Origin: Dysgonomonas sp. PF1-14
GTDB lineage: Bacteria > Bacteroidota > Bacteroidia > Bacteroidales > Dysgonomonadaceae
DNA: 64,000 nucleotides
Assembly (NCBI RefSeq): GCF_029892965.1
Contig: NZ_JARXWN010000013.1
Span: forward strand, 62,001-126,000
Direction of reading: 5' to 3'
Position 1 is the stretch's first letter; each line of letters begins with the position of its first letter. Below, one piece after another: positions 8,601 through 16,835 of the stretch. Made by a program: the position numbers and the translations under genes. The notes beneath the pieces were generated by a model that was given only the letters and a program-made list of their open reading frames with translations, was not told the DNA's origin and did not search any database.

Positions 8601-10398
8601 ATCCATCGGTAACAGTAATGTCATGAAACTCCGCTGCAACACCGGTAACGGTAATCATTTCTGTAACTATGGAACTTTCATTGAAAATCACATTGTCGAA
8701 ACGGGTCGGCATACAATATGCTCCCCCTCCATCAGACCAATTGCTCTTGTCGTTCCACTCATGGTTGCCTGCATCGCCTACCCAATACAGGGTTTTGCCT
8801 GCGGGCTCTGTAAATATCCAGTCGGCCACAGCTGTAGTAGCAGTATTGCCTCCTCCATCTATTCCTGTTACTTCGAAGCCATTTGTACCCTTCGATGCTA
8901 TATTTGAAATAACAGCATTGGTAAGTTTAATAGTTTCTCCACTGTTGTTGTTGATTGTGCCATTAGAAATACTGTAATATGCTTCACAGGCTGCTGTGTT
9001 GTCAATGATAGTACCTGTAATAGTGAGAATACTACCAGAAGTTATAGTATATGCTTGTGAAGGAGCTAATTGAAGTATGTTAACAGTTCCATTTCGTGGG
9101 AAGCTACCTCCTACTTTTTCGAAAATAAGTTCGTCAATGATTCCTAAGTTCGTAATCTCAGCTGATTGGGAAAGGTTCTTAATGATTACTTTGTATATCT
9201 TATTACCAGCTTTATAATTACAAAAATTACCATTAATAATATTAAATACAGATCTATTTGCATTTACACGTCCTAGAAATGGCCATGCACCTACTGTGAC
9301 TTTCGTATTTTCTCCAAGTGTTATAACTGAGTTATAGTTGTTTGAACTACTCATATTTCCTGCAAGTGTGAAAGTTTCTAATTCAGGTAGAAGCAAAGGT
9401 ACAGACGAGGTATGCGTCATGCTTCCACCTGTAAACGACCTACAAGACGGTGCGTTTAAGGTAGCGGACGAGCCCAGAATACAGGGACCAGAGACAGTAA
9501 TGGAAAGAACTTTCGGACAGTCTAATAAGGTATTAATTCCGCCTATAGACAATGCACCTGTTGAAAGGGATGTCAGTTCTGGAAAGTTAATTTTACTGGT
9601 ACTAGAGGTACTTGTTGAGATTCCTCCGCCAGTGTCGTACGTTTCTAGAATTGGAAAGTTAATAGTTCCGGAGTTTACCCAAAGTCTGGTCGTATATGCT
9701 CGCGAACTTGTAAGAAAGTTCTTTAAGTTTGGGAAATTTATAGTACTACCTGTCACAGAAATGTATGCGTTGGTAAGGCTTTCGCTACTGTAGTTAATTG
9801 TACCTCCATTGAATTCCAGTGTATGATTAGAATTTATTTCACCTTCGATATTTAAGTCACCGGCTCCTTTTTTGGAGAAGTAAGTATTCATTTGAGCTCC
9901 ATTTGTGGTTAGGGTAGACGTATAACCAATAACAGGTTGCATACTGAGCGAATAACTACTATTATCACTAGAACTTGTAAAAGCTATATAACGTTGTAAT
10001 GTAACATCTTCTGTAACAGAGAGAGTGCTTCCGAATGAAATTGTCGGTGAGTTAGCTGCAGTTAATGTTTCAGCAAATGTCAAAGATTTTACTGTGGCTG
10101 AAACATTTAAAGTTACAGTATAAGCAGTTGTAGACCCTATGCCTCCCGAGTTCCCATCAAAGATAACATTTGTATTAGATGTCGGTACAGAAGAAGGTTG
10201 TCCGGCAACGGTTCCATCTAGCTTTCCCGAATTAAAAGACCAGTGAGACAGATCGTTCCAGTTACCCGATCCTCCTATCCAGTACATAGTCTGCTCGGAT
10301 TGTGCCATCAGGTTGACGGATGCGATGGCAGAGGTAAATACGAGTAGTGCTATCAAACAGAGTCGTTTGATAATTATATTATTTATCTTTTTCATCAA
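5608..10398 (-). CDS. Giant secreted repetitive surface protein with PKD-like C-terminus
   Basis: This 1596-aa protein begins with a signal peptide (about residues 1-32, ending NLMAQ). It contains three long modules, each opening with the same motif: YWIGGSGNWNDLSHWS (about residue 39), YWVGDAGNHEWNDKSNWS (middle) and YWIGGAGNWDDPLHWT (about residue 890). Each is followed by a P...DNV.FN segment and a long Thr/Ser/Asn-rich stretch suggesting a beta-helix or beta-sandwich. Near the C-terminus a PKD-like domain is visible (ADAGEDITQSN ... GLWTVVSGAATIAD ... LEWTVTNGACSASD). The chain ends IPRINPGVRMRVGN without a recognisable type IX sorting domain. It follows the 229-aa gene by 3 bp, so the pair is one operon. 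The likely role is adhesin or surface-layer-like protein; no enzyme motif was seen. Confidence 0.75.
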   Translation of the reverse strand: MMKKINNIIIKRLCLIALLVFTSAIASVNLMAQSEQTMYWIGGSGNWNDLSHWSFNSGKLDGTVAGQPSSVPTSNTNVIFDGNSGGIGSTTAYTVTLNVSATVKSLTFAETLTAANSPTISFGSTLSVTEDVTLQRYIAFTSSSDNSSYSLSMQPVIGYTSTLTTNGAQMNTYFSKKGAGDLNIEGEINSNHTLEFNGGTINYSSESLTNAYISVTGSTINFPNLKNFLTSSRAYTTRLWVNSGTINFPILETYDTGGGISTSTSSTSKINFPELTSLSTGALSIGGINTLLDCPKVLSITVSGPCILGSSATLNAPSCRSFTGGSMTHTSSVPLLLPELETFTLAGNMSSSNNYNSVITLGENTKVTVGAWPFLGRVNANRSVFNIINGNFCNYKAGNKIYKVIIKNLSQSAEITNLGIIDELIFEKVGGSFPRNGTVNILQLAPSQAYTITSGSILTITGTIIDNTAACEAYYSISNGTINNNSGETIKLTNAVISNIASKGTNGFEVTGIDGGGNTATTAVADWIFTEPAGKTLYWVGDAGNHEWNDKSNWSDGGGAYCMPTRFDNVIFNESSIVTEMITVTGVAAEFHDITVTDGFTSPPTALFNGAMYCYGSWHMLKPDITMSNQVVFCSVDLNETITTSGAKFSTIEFNGTGGWILQDDFTASSNLTFTAGILNTNSRDVTIKDFKGYLPALSHGNRSLILGSSTLSVSNWYYAGNLNAGTSHIIVSSSTFTDNLANSEYYNVTATYSSIILNVVNGKFNSVTASKANATVNISNSMEVKVLNLPPNCTLIGTNGIDLTITEDIITNTPDCSGLMVMHASILSDNNKFNLKSDKDIHIPNVWMQRVHASKIDGSAGSFTATGIDEGNNSGWTFSSSASKDLYWIGGAGNWDDPLHWTTNSDGNPIEGGCVPTMTDNVYFNRHSSTDGKGFNIIVPSTTYGGRFNNMITENDAPSGITFSSIGILYCYGNIVKLGKAMKFNTIQLIGNVQDGEWINSSSSTTYSGTLTINNANAKWKISNDMIKLNTFNITNAAQVDFEMDKWKGNNISINNTTLNLNLTNLESTRFALVSNVTLNAENVDMKFTGTGMNDGFQSSSSSYGNSVNIKNANITTTIWKYIGSTTNANSNQLQADGSKIMISVMLTGYPDHKYNIVETSTSTNTISGGININDLILNGNSTISNNNKFGKITLIPKGLTLRLAAGSTQTIESELILNGTPCNFNYLRAGTETGSTQTSTATINYLNHDHNTYDYVNVGGIIASNATLEFDVNSSNYGLNENVVFIEGTPGLVGLPDNTACKTTSDENGNDNDETYIISAEEFYGGPLSTYEWSKQVLDKDGNPTPTFAQLNVDPKAVSIDARDHGLGGTYRVKIIYDATATGSAICTATDEMTVTYQPPTVIFLDGTKISTASYCETDKNTIADLADQIMKESPAANYINNYGGIINWYKNAEGGDALDEESPLENGKYYISLADSKTNCISLKRSELTVSISTMPEADAGEDITQSNNKSFTMSANKPKTGQTGLWTVVSGAATIADDSSYNTTVILADQSKSVTLEWTVTNGACSASDKITIGEKVFIPRINPGVRMRVGN

Positions 10399-10401
10399 TG
10401 G

Positions 10402-11091
10402 TTATTTTACTTTGAGTACGATGTTCATATATGTTTTCTCCGATATGGTGTAGCCGTCTACCAGTTTGTAGACCAGTACCCCTGTATCACTGAGTGATAC
10501 TATTTCGAAAACAGCCTTGTCGTAGTAGATGACAAAGTAGTCCAGCCTATTGTTGGCAAATACGGGAAGTGTGGCCGTACTTGAGCTCTTTATTGTAGTA
10601 GTGAGGTCTGCCATGCCAAATTGCCCTGCATATATATCGTACAAGTCTAAAGAAAATTGCTTCAGCGCATCATCGTAGGCTGGGTCGCCGGTGTCGGTAG
10701 GCAGTACGATGGACGGGATATAGAAAAAGCTGTCGGTTTCGGGCACCAGACGTACCCAGCGTGCACCGTTATTGTAATAATAACCGGGAACCACGTCGGC
10801 TACACTATTTGTGTTGTAAACGGTCATCCCTGCCACATGGTTTTCCATCGGGGCAGGCGATATGCTCGATGTGAGTGCTACACGAGGCATCAGCACTCCT
10901 TTGGATGATGTCCCCTGATCGTTTTCTTTAAGATCGAGCAGAGCGTCTTTATGAGGTTCTGTCCCTGTTCCGATAGTAACCTGCCCATATGCAAAAACTT
11001 GTGTGAGCAATAATAAAATTAAAGATAAAGTGCGAAAAATACTTTTATTTTCCATTAGTTTGAATGAATTAAGTTTGAGAAGTTTGTTCAT
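10402..11091 (-). CDS. Secreted Bacteroidota surface (stalk-type) protein
   Basis: The 229-aa protein has an export signal (FRTLSLILLLLTQVFAYGQ), probably starting at the internal MENKSIF (residue 13, about position 11055) rather than the first Met. After cleavage it reads VTIGTGTEPHKDALLDLKEN ... GVLMPRVALTS ... MTVYNT ... GYYYNNGARWV. This is the N-terminal signature of many exported Bacteroidota proteins that lead large extracellular repeat proteins. The remaining ~110 residues are not recognised. It is the first gene of a two-gene operon with the giant surface protein, and its promoter region carries the direct-repeat operator at 11264-11305. Confidence 0.7.
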   Translation of the reverse strand: MNKLLKLNSFKLMENKSIFRTLSLILLLLTQVFAYGQVTIGTGTEPHKDALLDLKENDQGTSSKGVLMPRVALTSSISPAPMENHVAGMTVYNTNSVADVVPGYYYNNGARWVRLVPETDSFFYIPSIVLPTDTGDPAYDDALKQFSLDLYDIYAGQFGMADLTTTIKSSSTATLPVFANNRLDYFVIYYDKAVFEIVSLSDTGVLVYKLVDGYTISEKTYMNIVLKVK

Positions 11092-11224
11092 TTATTTGTT
11101 AGTTAAAATATAGGTCAAGAGTTTGTAAGTTTGATAAAGCTTTTCTATATCTATTGAATGGATAGATATCTAATATTTCGTCTTTATTTTGTATATAAAT
11201 GTTTTGCTTTTCGCTTTTGTGCTG

Positions 11225-11305
11225 CAAAACTAATTATTTAATAATCTTATCGTTAAAAGCAGAGTATGACACAGGCAAAAAAAAGGTATGACCCAAGCAA
11301 AAAAG
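11225..11305 (-). promoter_or_regulatory. Promoter and double direct-repeat operator of the surface operon
   Basis: On the minus strand a -7 box TAGTTTTG (plus 11225-11232) fits the Bacteroidota consensus TAnnTTTG; no clear -33 TTTG is present. Two direct repeats of TTGCYTGNGTCATAC lie upstream, with GTATGAC (plus strand) at 11264-11270 and 11286-11292, a 22-bp period. The first GTATGAC begins 32 bp beyond the end of the -7 box. The same arrangement recurs at 13368-13448. A missing -33 with a tandem site just upstream suggests activation by a DNA-binding regulator, most simply one of the adjacent AraC-type proteins. Confidence 0.65.
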
Positions 11306-11323
11306 TATTTTTAATAAGTGGAG

Positions 11324-13093
11324 TCAGATTATATGACTCATACAGCTTATTTCTCTGAACTCTTTTGGTGTCATATCATATTTTTGTTTGAATAATCGGT
11401 AGAAAGTACTTTTGTTAATAAATCCGGCCGAGGTGTAGATTTTTTCCACAGGAATATTCATGTTTTCAGATAATAAAATGCGTGCGTACTCCAGCCGGTA
11501 ATTATTTATATACTCGTTGAAAGTCATATTCACATTGTCCTGAATTGCCTGCGTCAGGTATTGCCTGTTTGTGCCTATCTGTATGGCAAGGGATTCTCGG
11601 CTAATGTTCGGGTCTTTATAACAATGGGTACTCAATAATAATATTTCTGCTTTTTCGAATATGGATGGCTCTTTTTCTTCATTTTCTAATTCTCTTAATT
11701 TAGATAAGGACAATCCTTTGATCTCCTGGCGGTATTTATCCAGTTCCTGATATTGTGTCACAATTTTTTCATTTTTCTTTTTCATTTTTTCGAGATTATG
11801 CTTTATCAACAATGTGATTGCTATCATAAGGAAGCAGATACCCCCCATAGATATAACCAGCATCAGGGAATGATATACTTTTGCTTTATCTTCCAAAGAC
11901 TGTTTTTCGAGCTTGTCTACATTATATATAGTGTACATTTCGCTGAGTTGACGTGAGACATTTTCCATGTTTGCCTCTTTTGTATATAATAATACATCTG
12001 ATTTCAAAGTAAAAGCTTCTTTATATTCACCTTTGGCTGCAAGGATATCAGATTTTAAGATTTTTACTTCATTGAGGTTGTATTTATTTTCGTATGCAGA
12101 AGATATTGTATAATGATCGACTGCCATATTTATTAAATTAAGTGCCTTATCATATTCTTTGTTTTTCATATAGTACTCAGCTAAACATACTTGAACACTA
12201 TAGTACAAGCTGTGCATAGGTCGTATACTGTCAGTATATAGTTCCAGTTTTCTGGCGTAAGGGGATGCTTCTTTTAGTTTATTCATATTAACGAATGCTC
12301 GGAATTTACCCATGTCTGATGCTATTATGCAACATTGTATCACAGGATATTTTTCCGGAAGTTTCGTTGAATATTTATCAATATAGAATTTCATAGAGTC
12401 ACTGTATGCAAGCGCTAAATCATTGTTGCCTAGCAGATCACAGGCTTCTACCATTTTGTAAAGAGTGGGTGGATATTTTGATAGCCAATACATCGGATTT
12501 TGAGAGTCTATTTTTTTGATGATATCTAATCCTTCCTGAAACGAATTCAGTGCGTCTTTGGGGTTGTTTGAATATAGATATGCCAATCCTAATAATAAAT
12601 AGGCATCCGCTTTTATTTCATTGTTGTCCAAAGCTTCGCAATCTCTGATCAGATCAAATATTCGGACAAAAGTCCCATCTCTTTTTCCGTAGAAGAGTTC
12701 TAATTCTAAACTGTTCATTTCTACTCTGAATGCTTCAACAGGCCGTTCTGCTTTTATAAAGTATTCTTTTGATTTTTCAGTATAATATCTCGTGCTATCA
12801 TATACTTCCATCCCAAAATTGTTATCCATCCCAAAACTGCAATAATGAGCTGCTATATAAGCATATGCAATGCCTTTCATATAATCGTTTTTTTGCTTAA
12901 AAGCTTCTTTTTCCAGTTCTCTAGCCAGCCTTAAATGTTCGGTAGGGTTGGCCGCATCGGCTTTAAGGCATTCTTTATTTAAAGAGTCTAATAAGCTTAA
13001 ATTAGCATCTTCTTCAATGTATTGATTGTGTTTACATTGAAAATACAAAAAAGCGATTGCCAGACATATAACAGTCCGGAGAGTTGTTTTCAT
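11324..13093 (-). CDS. TPR-containing membrane-bound AraC-type regulator (copy 1)
   Basis: The 589-aa protein starts with a hydrophobic export/lipoprotein-like segment (ICLAIAFLYFQC). About 370 residues of helical TPR-like repeats follow (for example ADAYLLLGLAYLYSNNPKDALNSFQEGL), probably periplasmic. A transmembrane helix lies near residues 405-428 (LMLVISMGGICFLMIAITLLI). Next comes a charged coiled coil (KKKNEKIVTQYQELDKYRQE) and a C-terminal AraC/XylS double HTH (YRLEYARILLSENMNIPVEKIYTSAGF, then FYRLFKQKYDMTPKEFREI). It is a one-component transmembrane regulator. It is a close paralogue of the next gene upstream, and its promoter carries the same operator as the surface operon, implying autoregulation or cross-regulation. 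Confidence 0.85.
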   Translation of the reverse strand: MKTTLRTVICLAIAFLYFQCKHNQYIEEDANLSLLDSLNKECLKADAANPTEHLRLARELEKEAFKQKNDYMKGIAYAYIAAHYCSFGMDNNFGMEVYDSTRYYTEKSKEYFIKAERPVEAFRVEMNSLELELFYGKRDGTFVRIFDLIRDCEALDNNEIKADAYLLLGLAYLYSNNPKDALNSFQEGLDIIKKIDSQNPMYWLSKYPPTLYKMVEACDLLGNNDLALAYSDSMKFYIDKYSTKLPEKYPVIQCCIIASDMGKFRAFVNMNKLKEASPYARKLELYTDSIRPMHSLYYSVQVCLAEYYMKNKEYDKALNLINMAVDHYTISSAYENKYNLNEVKILKSDILAAKGEYKEAFTLKSDVLLYTKEANMENVSRQLSEMYTIYNVDKLEKQSLEDKAKVYHSLMLVISMGGICFLMIAITLLIKHNLEKMKKKNEKIVTQYQELDKYRQEIKGLSLSKLRELENEEKEPSIFEKAEILLLSTHCYKDPNISRESLAIQIGTNRQYLTQAIQDNVNMTFNEYINNYRLEYARILLSENMNIPVEKIYTSAGFINKSTFYRLFKQKYDMTPKEFREISCMSHII

Positions 13094-13367
13094 AACAAAT
13101 TTACAAAGAGTTAAAATTTAGAGTAATTATTGCTGAAAGCAGACTTCTGTTTGTTTTCTATAACTTGTTTGTCCTGAGCTCATAATAAACTAAAGTTTTG
13201 TGAATTTATATGGGTTAAAATACGGATCAGGTGTTCTGTGTCTGGCGAAGGATTCGTATATTAAAAGCAAAAAGATATTGAATATGTATTTGGATAATAC
13301 ACAAGATTCAATAGCTTGAATGTTTTGTATCTTTATGTAGTCTTATTATCCTGTCTTATTTGCTATA

Positions 13368-13448
13368 CAAAGCTAATTGTTAATACTCTTTTTTATTCAA
13401 GTTGAGGTATGACTCAAGCAAAAAAGAGGTATGACACAAGCAAAAAGT
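13368..13448 (-). promoter_or_regulatory. Promoter and double direct-repeat operator of regulator copy 1
   Basis: The minus-strand -7 box TAGCTTTG lies at plus 13368-13375. GTATGAC (plus strand) occurs at 13407-13413 and 13429-13435, again a 22-bp period, and again 32 bp from the end of the -7 box. The extended repeat reads TTGCTTGNGTCATACC on the minus strand. The implied transcript has a leader of about 270 nt before the start at 13093; nothing else was recognised in that leader. Confidence 0.65.
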
Positions 13449-13462
13449 GATATTAAAACAGC

Positions 13463-13498
13463 AAAATCAAGGTGTCGCAATTGCAATACCTTGATTTT
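13463..13498 (-). terminator. Terminator downstream of regulator copy 2
   Basis: AAAATCAAGGT (13463-13473) pairs perfectly with ACCTTGATTTT (13488-13498). On the minus strand the stem leads into TTTTGCTGTTTT. It lies about 55 bp past the stop of the 579-aa regulator and just upstream of the next promoter. Confidence 0.65.
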
Positions 13499-13553
13499 AT
13501 GTTAATTACAGTAAATCTGGGAAGGGCATTTTTTGTTGGTAAAATCAGAAAAA

Positions 13554-15293
13554 TCAGATTGTATGGGTTGTCATACAGCTTATTTCTCTGAATTCTTTAG
13601 GTGTCATATCATATTTTTGTTTAAATAATCGATAGAAAGTACTTTTATTAACAAATCCGGCCGAGGTGTAAATCTTTTCTATGGGGATATTTATATTTTC
13701 AGATAACATAAGACGAGCATACTCCAGCCGGTAATTATTTATATACTCGCTGAAAGTCATATTCACACTATCCTGAATGGCCTGTGTCAGGTATTGCCTG
13801 TTTGTCCCTATCTGTATGGCAAGAGATTCTCGGCTAATGTCCGGATCTTTATAACAATGGGTATTTAGCAGATACTCTTCCGTTTTTTCGAACAAAGTGG
13901 ATTCCTTGGCGCTACTTGCCGATTCTCCTTCTTTTATTAAAGCGAGTCCTTTGATCTGCTGGCGATATTTATCCATTTCCTGATATTGTGCTACGATTTT
14001 CTCGTTTTTCTTCTTCAATTTTCTAAGATTGCGCCTAATTGTTAAAGTGATTGCTATCAGCAGGAAACAAACAATCCCCATGAATATAATTACCATCAGG
14101 GAATAACGAGCTTTTGCTTTATCTTCCAATGACTGTTTTTCCAATTTATCCACGTTATATATAGTGTACAGTTCGCTGAGCTGACGGGAGGCGTTCTCCA
14201 TATTTACATCTTCTATGAATGTTAACATATCTGATTTCATCTGAAAGGCTTCCTTGTATTTACCCTTAGCTGCAAGTATATCAGCTTTTTTGTTTTTTGC
14301 AATGTTAAGATTATCATAGCTTGAAGATGATTTATTATACTCAATTACTTCATCTATTAGTTCAAGGGCTTTGCTATATTCTCCGATCTTCAGATAATAA
14401 GTAGATAAAGTGCCTAAAGTCTGATAATATCTGGGTGTTTTTTCTCCGATTAAATTATTATCTCGATATAGTAGGAGCTTCTGAATAAAAGGAAAAGCTT
14501 CTTTTACTTTATTCATTTTTAATAAAACACTGACTCTTTGCTCTTCATATACTATTGACCATTCTTTTGCCACTGGAGATGTGTCTCCGATAAGACGTTT
14601 ATTAACATAATATTTCATAGAGTCGCTGTAGGTAAGCGCTAAGTCGTAGTTTTTTATACTGCTGGCAGCTTGCGTTAACCGTAAAAAAACTTTTATATAA
14701 TAATTAGTCTGAGCTTTAGTATCTTGATCATCCATTGTTCTTATATATTGTAATGCGATTTGGGAAGTATTCAAAGTTTCTTTTGGATTGTCCAGAACTA
14801 TATATATCGTTCCTAACAAATTGTAGGCGTCTATTATGGCTTTATAGTCTTTCAGATCTTCACATTTTTTAATCAAATCAAATATTCTAACAAGGTTGCC
14901 TTCTTTTTTCCCCATATATATTTCCCATCCCACAACACTCGCTTCTAATCTAAGTGCTCTATTGGGCTGCCCTCCTTTTATAAAATACTCTTTAGCCTTT
15001 TCAGCATATAATCTCACGCTATCAAATGTTTCTATACCCGTTTTTTGATAATATCCTGACATAAAACTATATGCAGAACCTATCATAGAATCATTTTTTT
15101 GTTTGAGAGCTTCTCTTTCCATTTCTTTCGCTATTTTTAGGAGTCCAGGGGTGTAAACAGCCTTTCTACATTCATCCCTTAACGAATCCAATATTATTTT
15201 ATTATTTTCTCCTGAATTAGATTGATTGTTTTTACATTGAGAACACAATAATGTGATTGCCAGACCTGCAAGAATCCAGATTGCTTTTTTCAT
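13554..15293 (-). CDS. TPR-containing membrane-bound AraC-type regulator (copy 2)
   Basis: This 579-aa paralogue of the neighbouring regulator has the same plan. It has an N-terminal export/lipoprotein-like segment (AITLLCSQC), TPR-like helices, a transmembrane helix near residues 395-418 (LMVIIFMGIVCFLLIAITLTI) and a coiled coil. The C-terminal AraC-type HTH (YRLEYARLMLSENINIPIEKIYTSAGF) is nearly identical to that of copy 1, while the TPR sensor part has diverged more. That suggests shared DNA targets but different inputs. Its own promoter has a -7 box TACCTTTG (minus strand, plus 15346-15353) but lacks the paired direct repeats seen at the other two promoters, so it may sit at the top of the circuit. 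Confidence 0.85.
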   Translation of the reverse strand: MKKAIWILAGLAITLLCSQCKNNQSNSGENNKIILDSLRDECRKAVYTPGLLKIAKEMEREALKQKNDSMIGSAYSFMSGYYQKTGIETFDSVRLYAEKAKEYFIKGGQPNRALRLEASVVGWEIYMGKKEGNLVRIFDLIKKCEDLKDYKAIIDAYNLLGTIYIVLDNPKETLNTSQIALQYIRTMDDQDTKAQTNYYIKVFLRLTQAASSIKNYDLALTYSDSMKYYVNKRLIGDTSPVAKEWSIVYEEQRVSVLLKMNKVKEAFPFIQKLLLYRDNNLIGEKTPRYYQTLGTLSTYYLKIGEYSKALELIDEVIEYNKSSSSYDNLNIAKNKKADILAAKGKYKEAFQMKSDMLTFIEDVNMENASRQLSELYTIYNVDKLEKQSLEDKAKARYSLMVIIFMGIVCFLLIAITLTIRRNLRKLKKKNEKIVAQYQEMDKYRQQIKGLALIKEGESASSAKESTLFEKTEEYLLNTHCYKDPDISRESLAIQIGTNRQYLTQAIQDSVNMTFSEYINNYRLEYARLMLSENINIPIEKIYTSAGFVNKSTFYRLFKQKYDMTPKEFREISCMTTHTI

Positions 15294-15340
15294 GATTTAT
15301 TTGCTGTTTCAGTAGTTTTTAGTGTTTTTTACCTATTTGT

Positions 15341-15493
15341 CTATACAAAGGTAGTAATAAAGCTTTGTAATCTGTCAAAAAGGAATGGCTTAATGAATCC
15401 TACACTATATGCAACTTCGTTTACGCGCATATCTGTTTCGAGCAATAACTTAAAAGCTCGAAGAAGATCGCACACGCAAAATAAATCAGAAAA
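15341..15493 (-). pseudogene. Remnant of another AraC-type HTH gene
   Basis: A minus-strand frame reads DLLRAFKLLLETDMRVNEVAYSVGF followed by degraded sequence and a stop at 15341-15343. The LLLETDMRVNEVAYSVGF stretch matches the second half of an AraC-type HTH, more like those at the end of hybrid two-component regulators than those of the two neighbouring regulators. No start codon or upstream domain remains. The fossil overlaps the promoter of regulator copy 2. It occupies part of the ~400-bp gap 15294-15695, which otherwise contains only the hairpin at 15523-15551. Confidence 0.5.
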
Positions 15494-15522
15494 TATGCAG
15501 GTTACTTGATTGAGAGAAAGTC

Positions 15523-15551
15523 AGAAGGTGTCGATTCTTGAGACACCTTCT
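15523..15551. terminator. Hairpin downstream of the efflux operon
   Basis: AGAAGGTGTC (15523-15532) pairs perfectly with GACACCTTCT (15542-15551). The T-run follows on the plus strand, whereas the nearest upstream gene (adaptor, stop at 15696) reads on the minus strand, where the tail is only CTGACTTTCTCTC. It is probably the operon's end signal, but its orientation is not ideal. Confidence 0.45.
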
Positions 15552-15695
15552 TTTTGGTTAAATGACCGCCCTATTCTTTTCTGCGTCGACCATGCCGGAC
15601 ATAAGCTCAACTGTTGATTCGTATTATTTATGTTGGGTTGTCGTATGCATATACAAGTATGACTATAATTAAATTTTCAGCAAATTTTATACTGG

Positions 15696-16832
15696 CTATA
15701 TCACATCATATACTCCTTTAGTCAGAACTTTAGTATCGGAGTCTAATTTGTCGTCAGGAATAATTTCTATCCAGTCACCATTTCTTTCTCCTGTTTTGAC
15801 TAAAGTCTTGCGGAAAGTATAAATACTCTCTTTTTCCGATTCCAGAACTAAAAGGAAGTTATTGCCTTCTTCTGTTGTAACAGCATCGAAAGGCACACTT
15901 ATAGCATTGCGGGAATCAGCGATAAGCTGAGCTTCTACAAACATACCTGTCAATAGTTTCCGCTTTGTATCTGTGTCTAAAGAGGCATAAACGTTAATAA
16001 CACGATCGTTTCCTCCAACTGATTTCCCAATTTGTGTAACCTGTGCTTCGAACTCATCCGAACCTACTTGCGGAACTGTAAATTTTATTTTTTGTCCGTT
16101 TTTCAGGTTGAATATATCTTTTTCGAAGACAGCCAGTTCCAGATGCATAGCCTGTGTTTCTACAATCTCCATGATAACATCGACAGGAGAGATTGCCATA
16201 CCCACATTTGCATTGATAACAGTGATATCTCCCGAAATGGGAGAGTAGACAGTAATATAGGATGAGAATTTTCCCTGCTCTACCTGCGATGGGTTGATGC
16301 GAAGCATATTCAACTTTTGGCGAAGGCTTTCATAAGTAGCTTTGGCACGTTTATAATCGCTTTCGGCTTCGAGGTATTTCTTTTGAGAAGATATCTTTTC
16401 GTCGAATAACGTCTTTTGTCTTTCATATTCCGATTTCAGGTATTCCATCTGTCCGGCTATTTCCAGATATGACTGTTGCAAATCAATGTATTCGGGACTT
16501 TCGAGAGTTAATAATGGTTGGCCTTTAGATGCTTTATTGCCTACAAGCAAGGAAATGGATTTAACATATCCTCCGATAAATGAAGTTACTTTCGCTCTGT
16601 TTTTGGGTGGTACATCTATTTTACCCGAAGCTTTTACCATATTGTCGAATTCCCTTTCCTTAAGCGTGCTTATTTCCATATTCATGGAATTAAATTGATC
16701 TTGGGTAACTTCCACCAGAGCCGTATCTTCCTGTTCTGGGCTATTCCCTTCTGACGATTTGCTTTCTCCGCCACAGGAGTTTAGCAGGGCAATTGATAAT
16801 ACCGTTAATATATAATAAGAATACTTCTTCAT
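15696..16832 (-). CDS. RND efflux periplasmic adaptor lipoprotein (CusB/CzcB-like)
   Basis: The 378-aa protein begins with a lipoprotein signal (SIALLNSCGGES; lipid-anchored Cys about residue 20). It then shows the membrane-fusion-protein order: a barrel-sandwich half (GGYVKSISLLVGNKASKGQPLLTL), a long coiled-coil hairpin (about residues 115-170), the other half (YSPISGDITVINANVGMAI), a beta-barrel and a membrane-proximal domain. It would link the CusA-like pump to the TolC-like channel. The gene ends the operon, 3 bp after the outer-membrane gene. Extra metal-binding N- or C-terminal domains are not evident. Confidence 0.9.
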   Translation of the reverse strand: MKKYSYYILTVLSIALLNSCGGESKSSEGNSPEQEDTALVEVTQDQFNSMNMEISTLKEREFDNMVKASGKIDVPPKNRAKVTSFIGGYVKSISLLVGNKASKGQPLLTLESPEYIDLQQSYLEIAGQMEYLKSEYERQKTLFDEKISSQKKYLEAESDYKRAKATYESLRQKLNMLRINPSQVEQGKFSSYITVYSPISGDITVINANVGMAISPVDVIMEIVETQAMHLELAVFEKDIFNLKNGQKIKFTVPQVGSDEFEAQVTQIGKSVGGNDRVINVYASLDTDTKRKLLTGMFVEAQLIADSRNAISVPFDAVTTEEGNNFLLVLESEKESIYTFRKTLVKTGERNGDWIEIIPDDKLDSDTKVLTKGVYDVI

Positions 16833-16835
16833 CGC

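Noticed and set aside
9338-9793. 151-aa plus-strand ORF inside the giant surface protein gene
   Set aside because: It is antisense to the long repetitive gene, has no recognisable motif and arises from the low-stop Thr/Ser-rich coding sequence.
10402-11091. Reading the surface operon as a PUL/SusD-type system
   Set aside because: There is no SusC/SusD pair or sugar-binding signature; the sequence matches stalk-type surface proteins instead.
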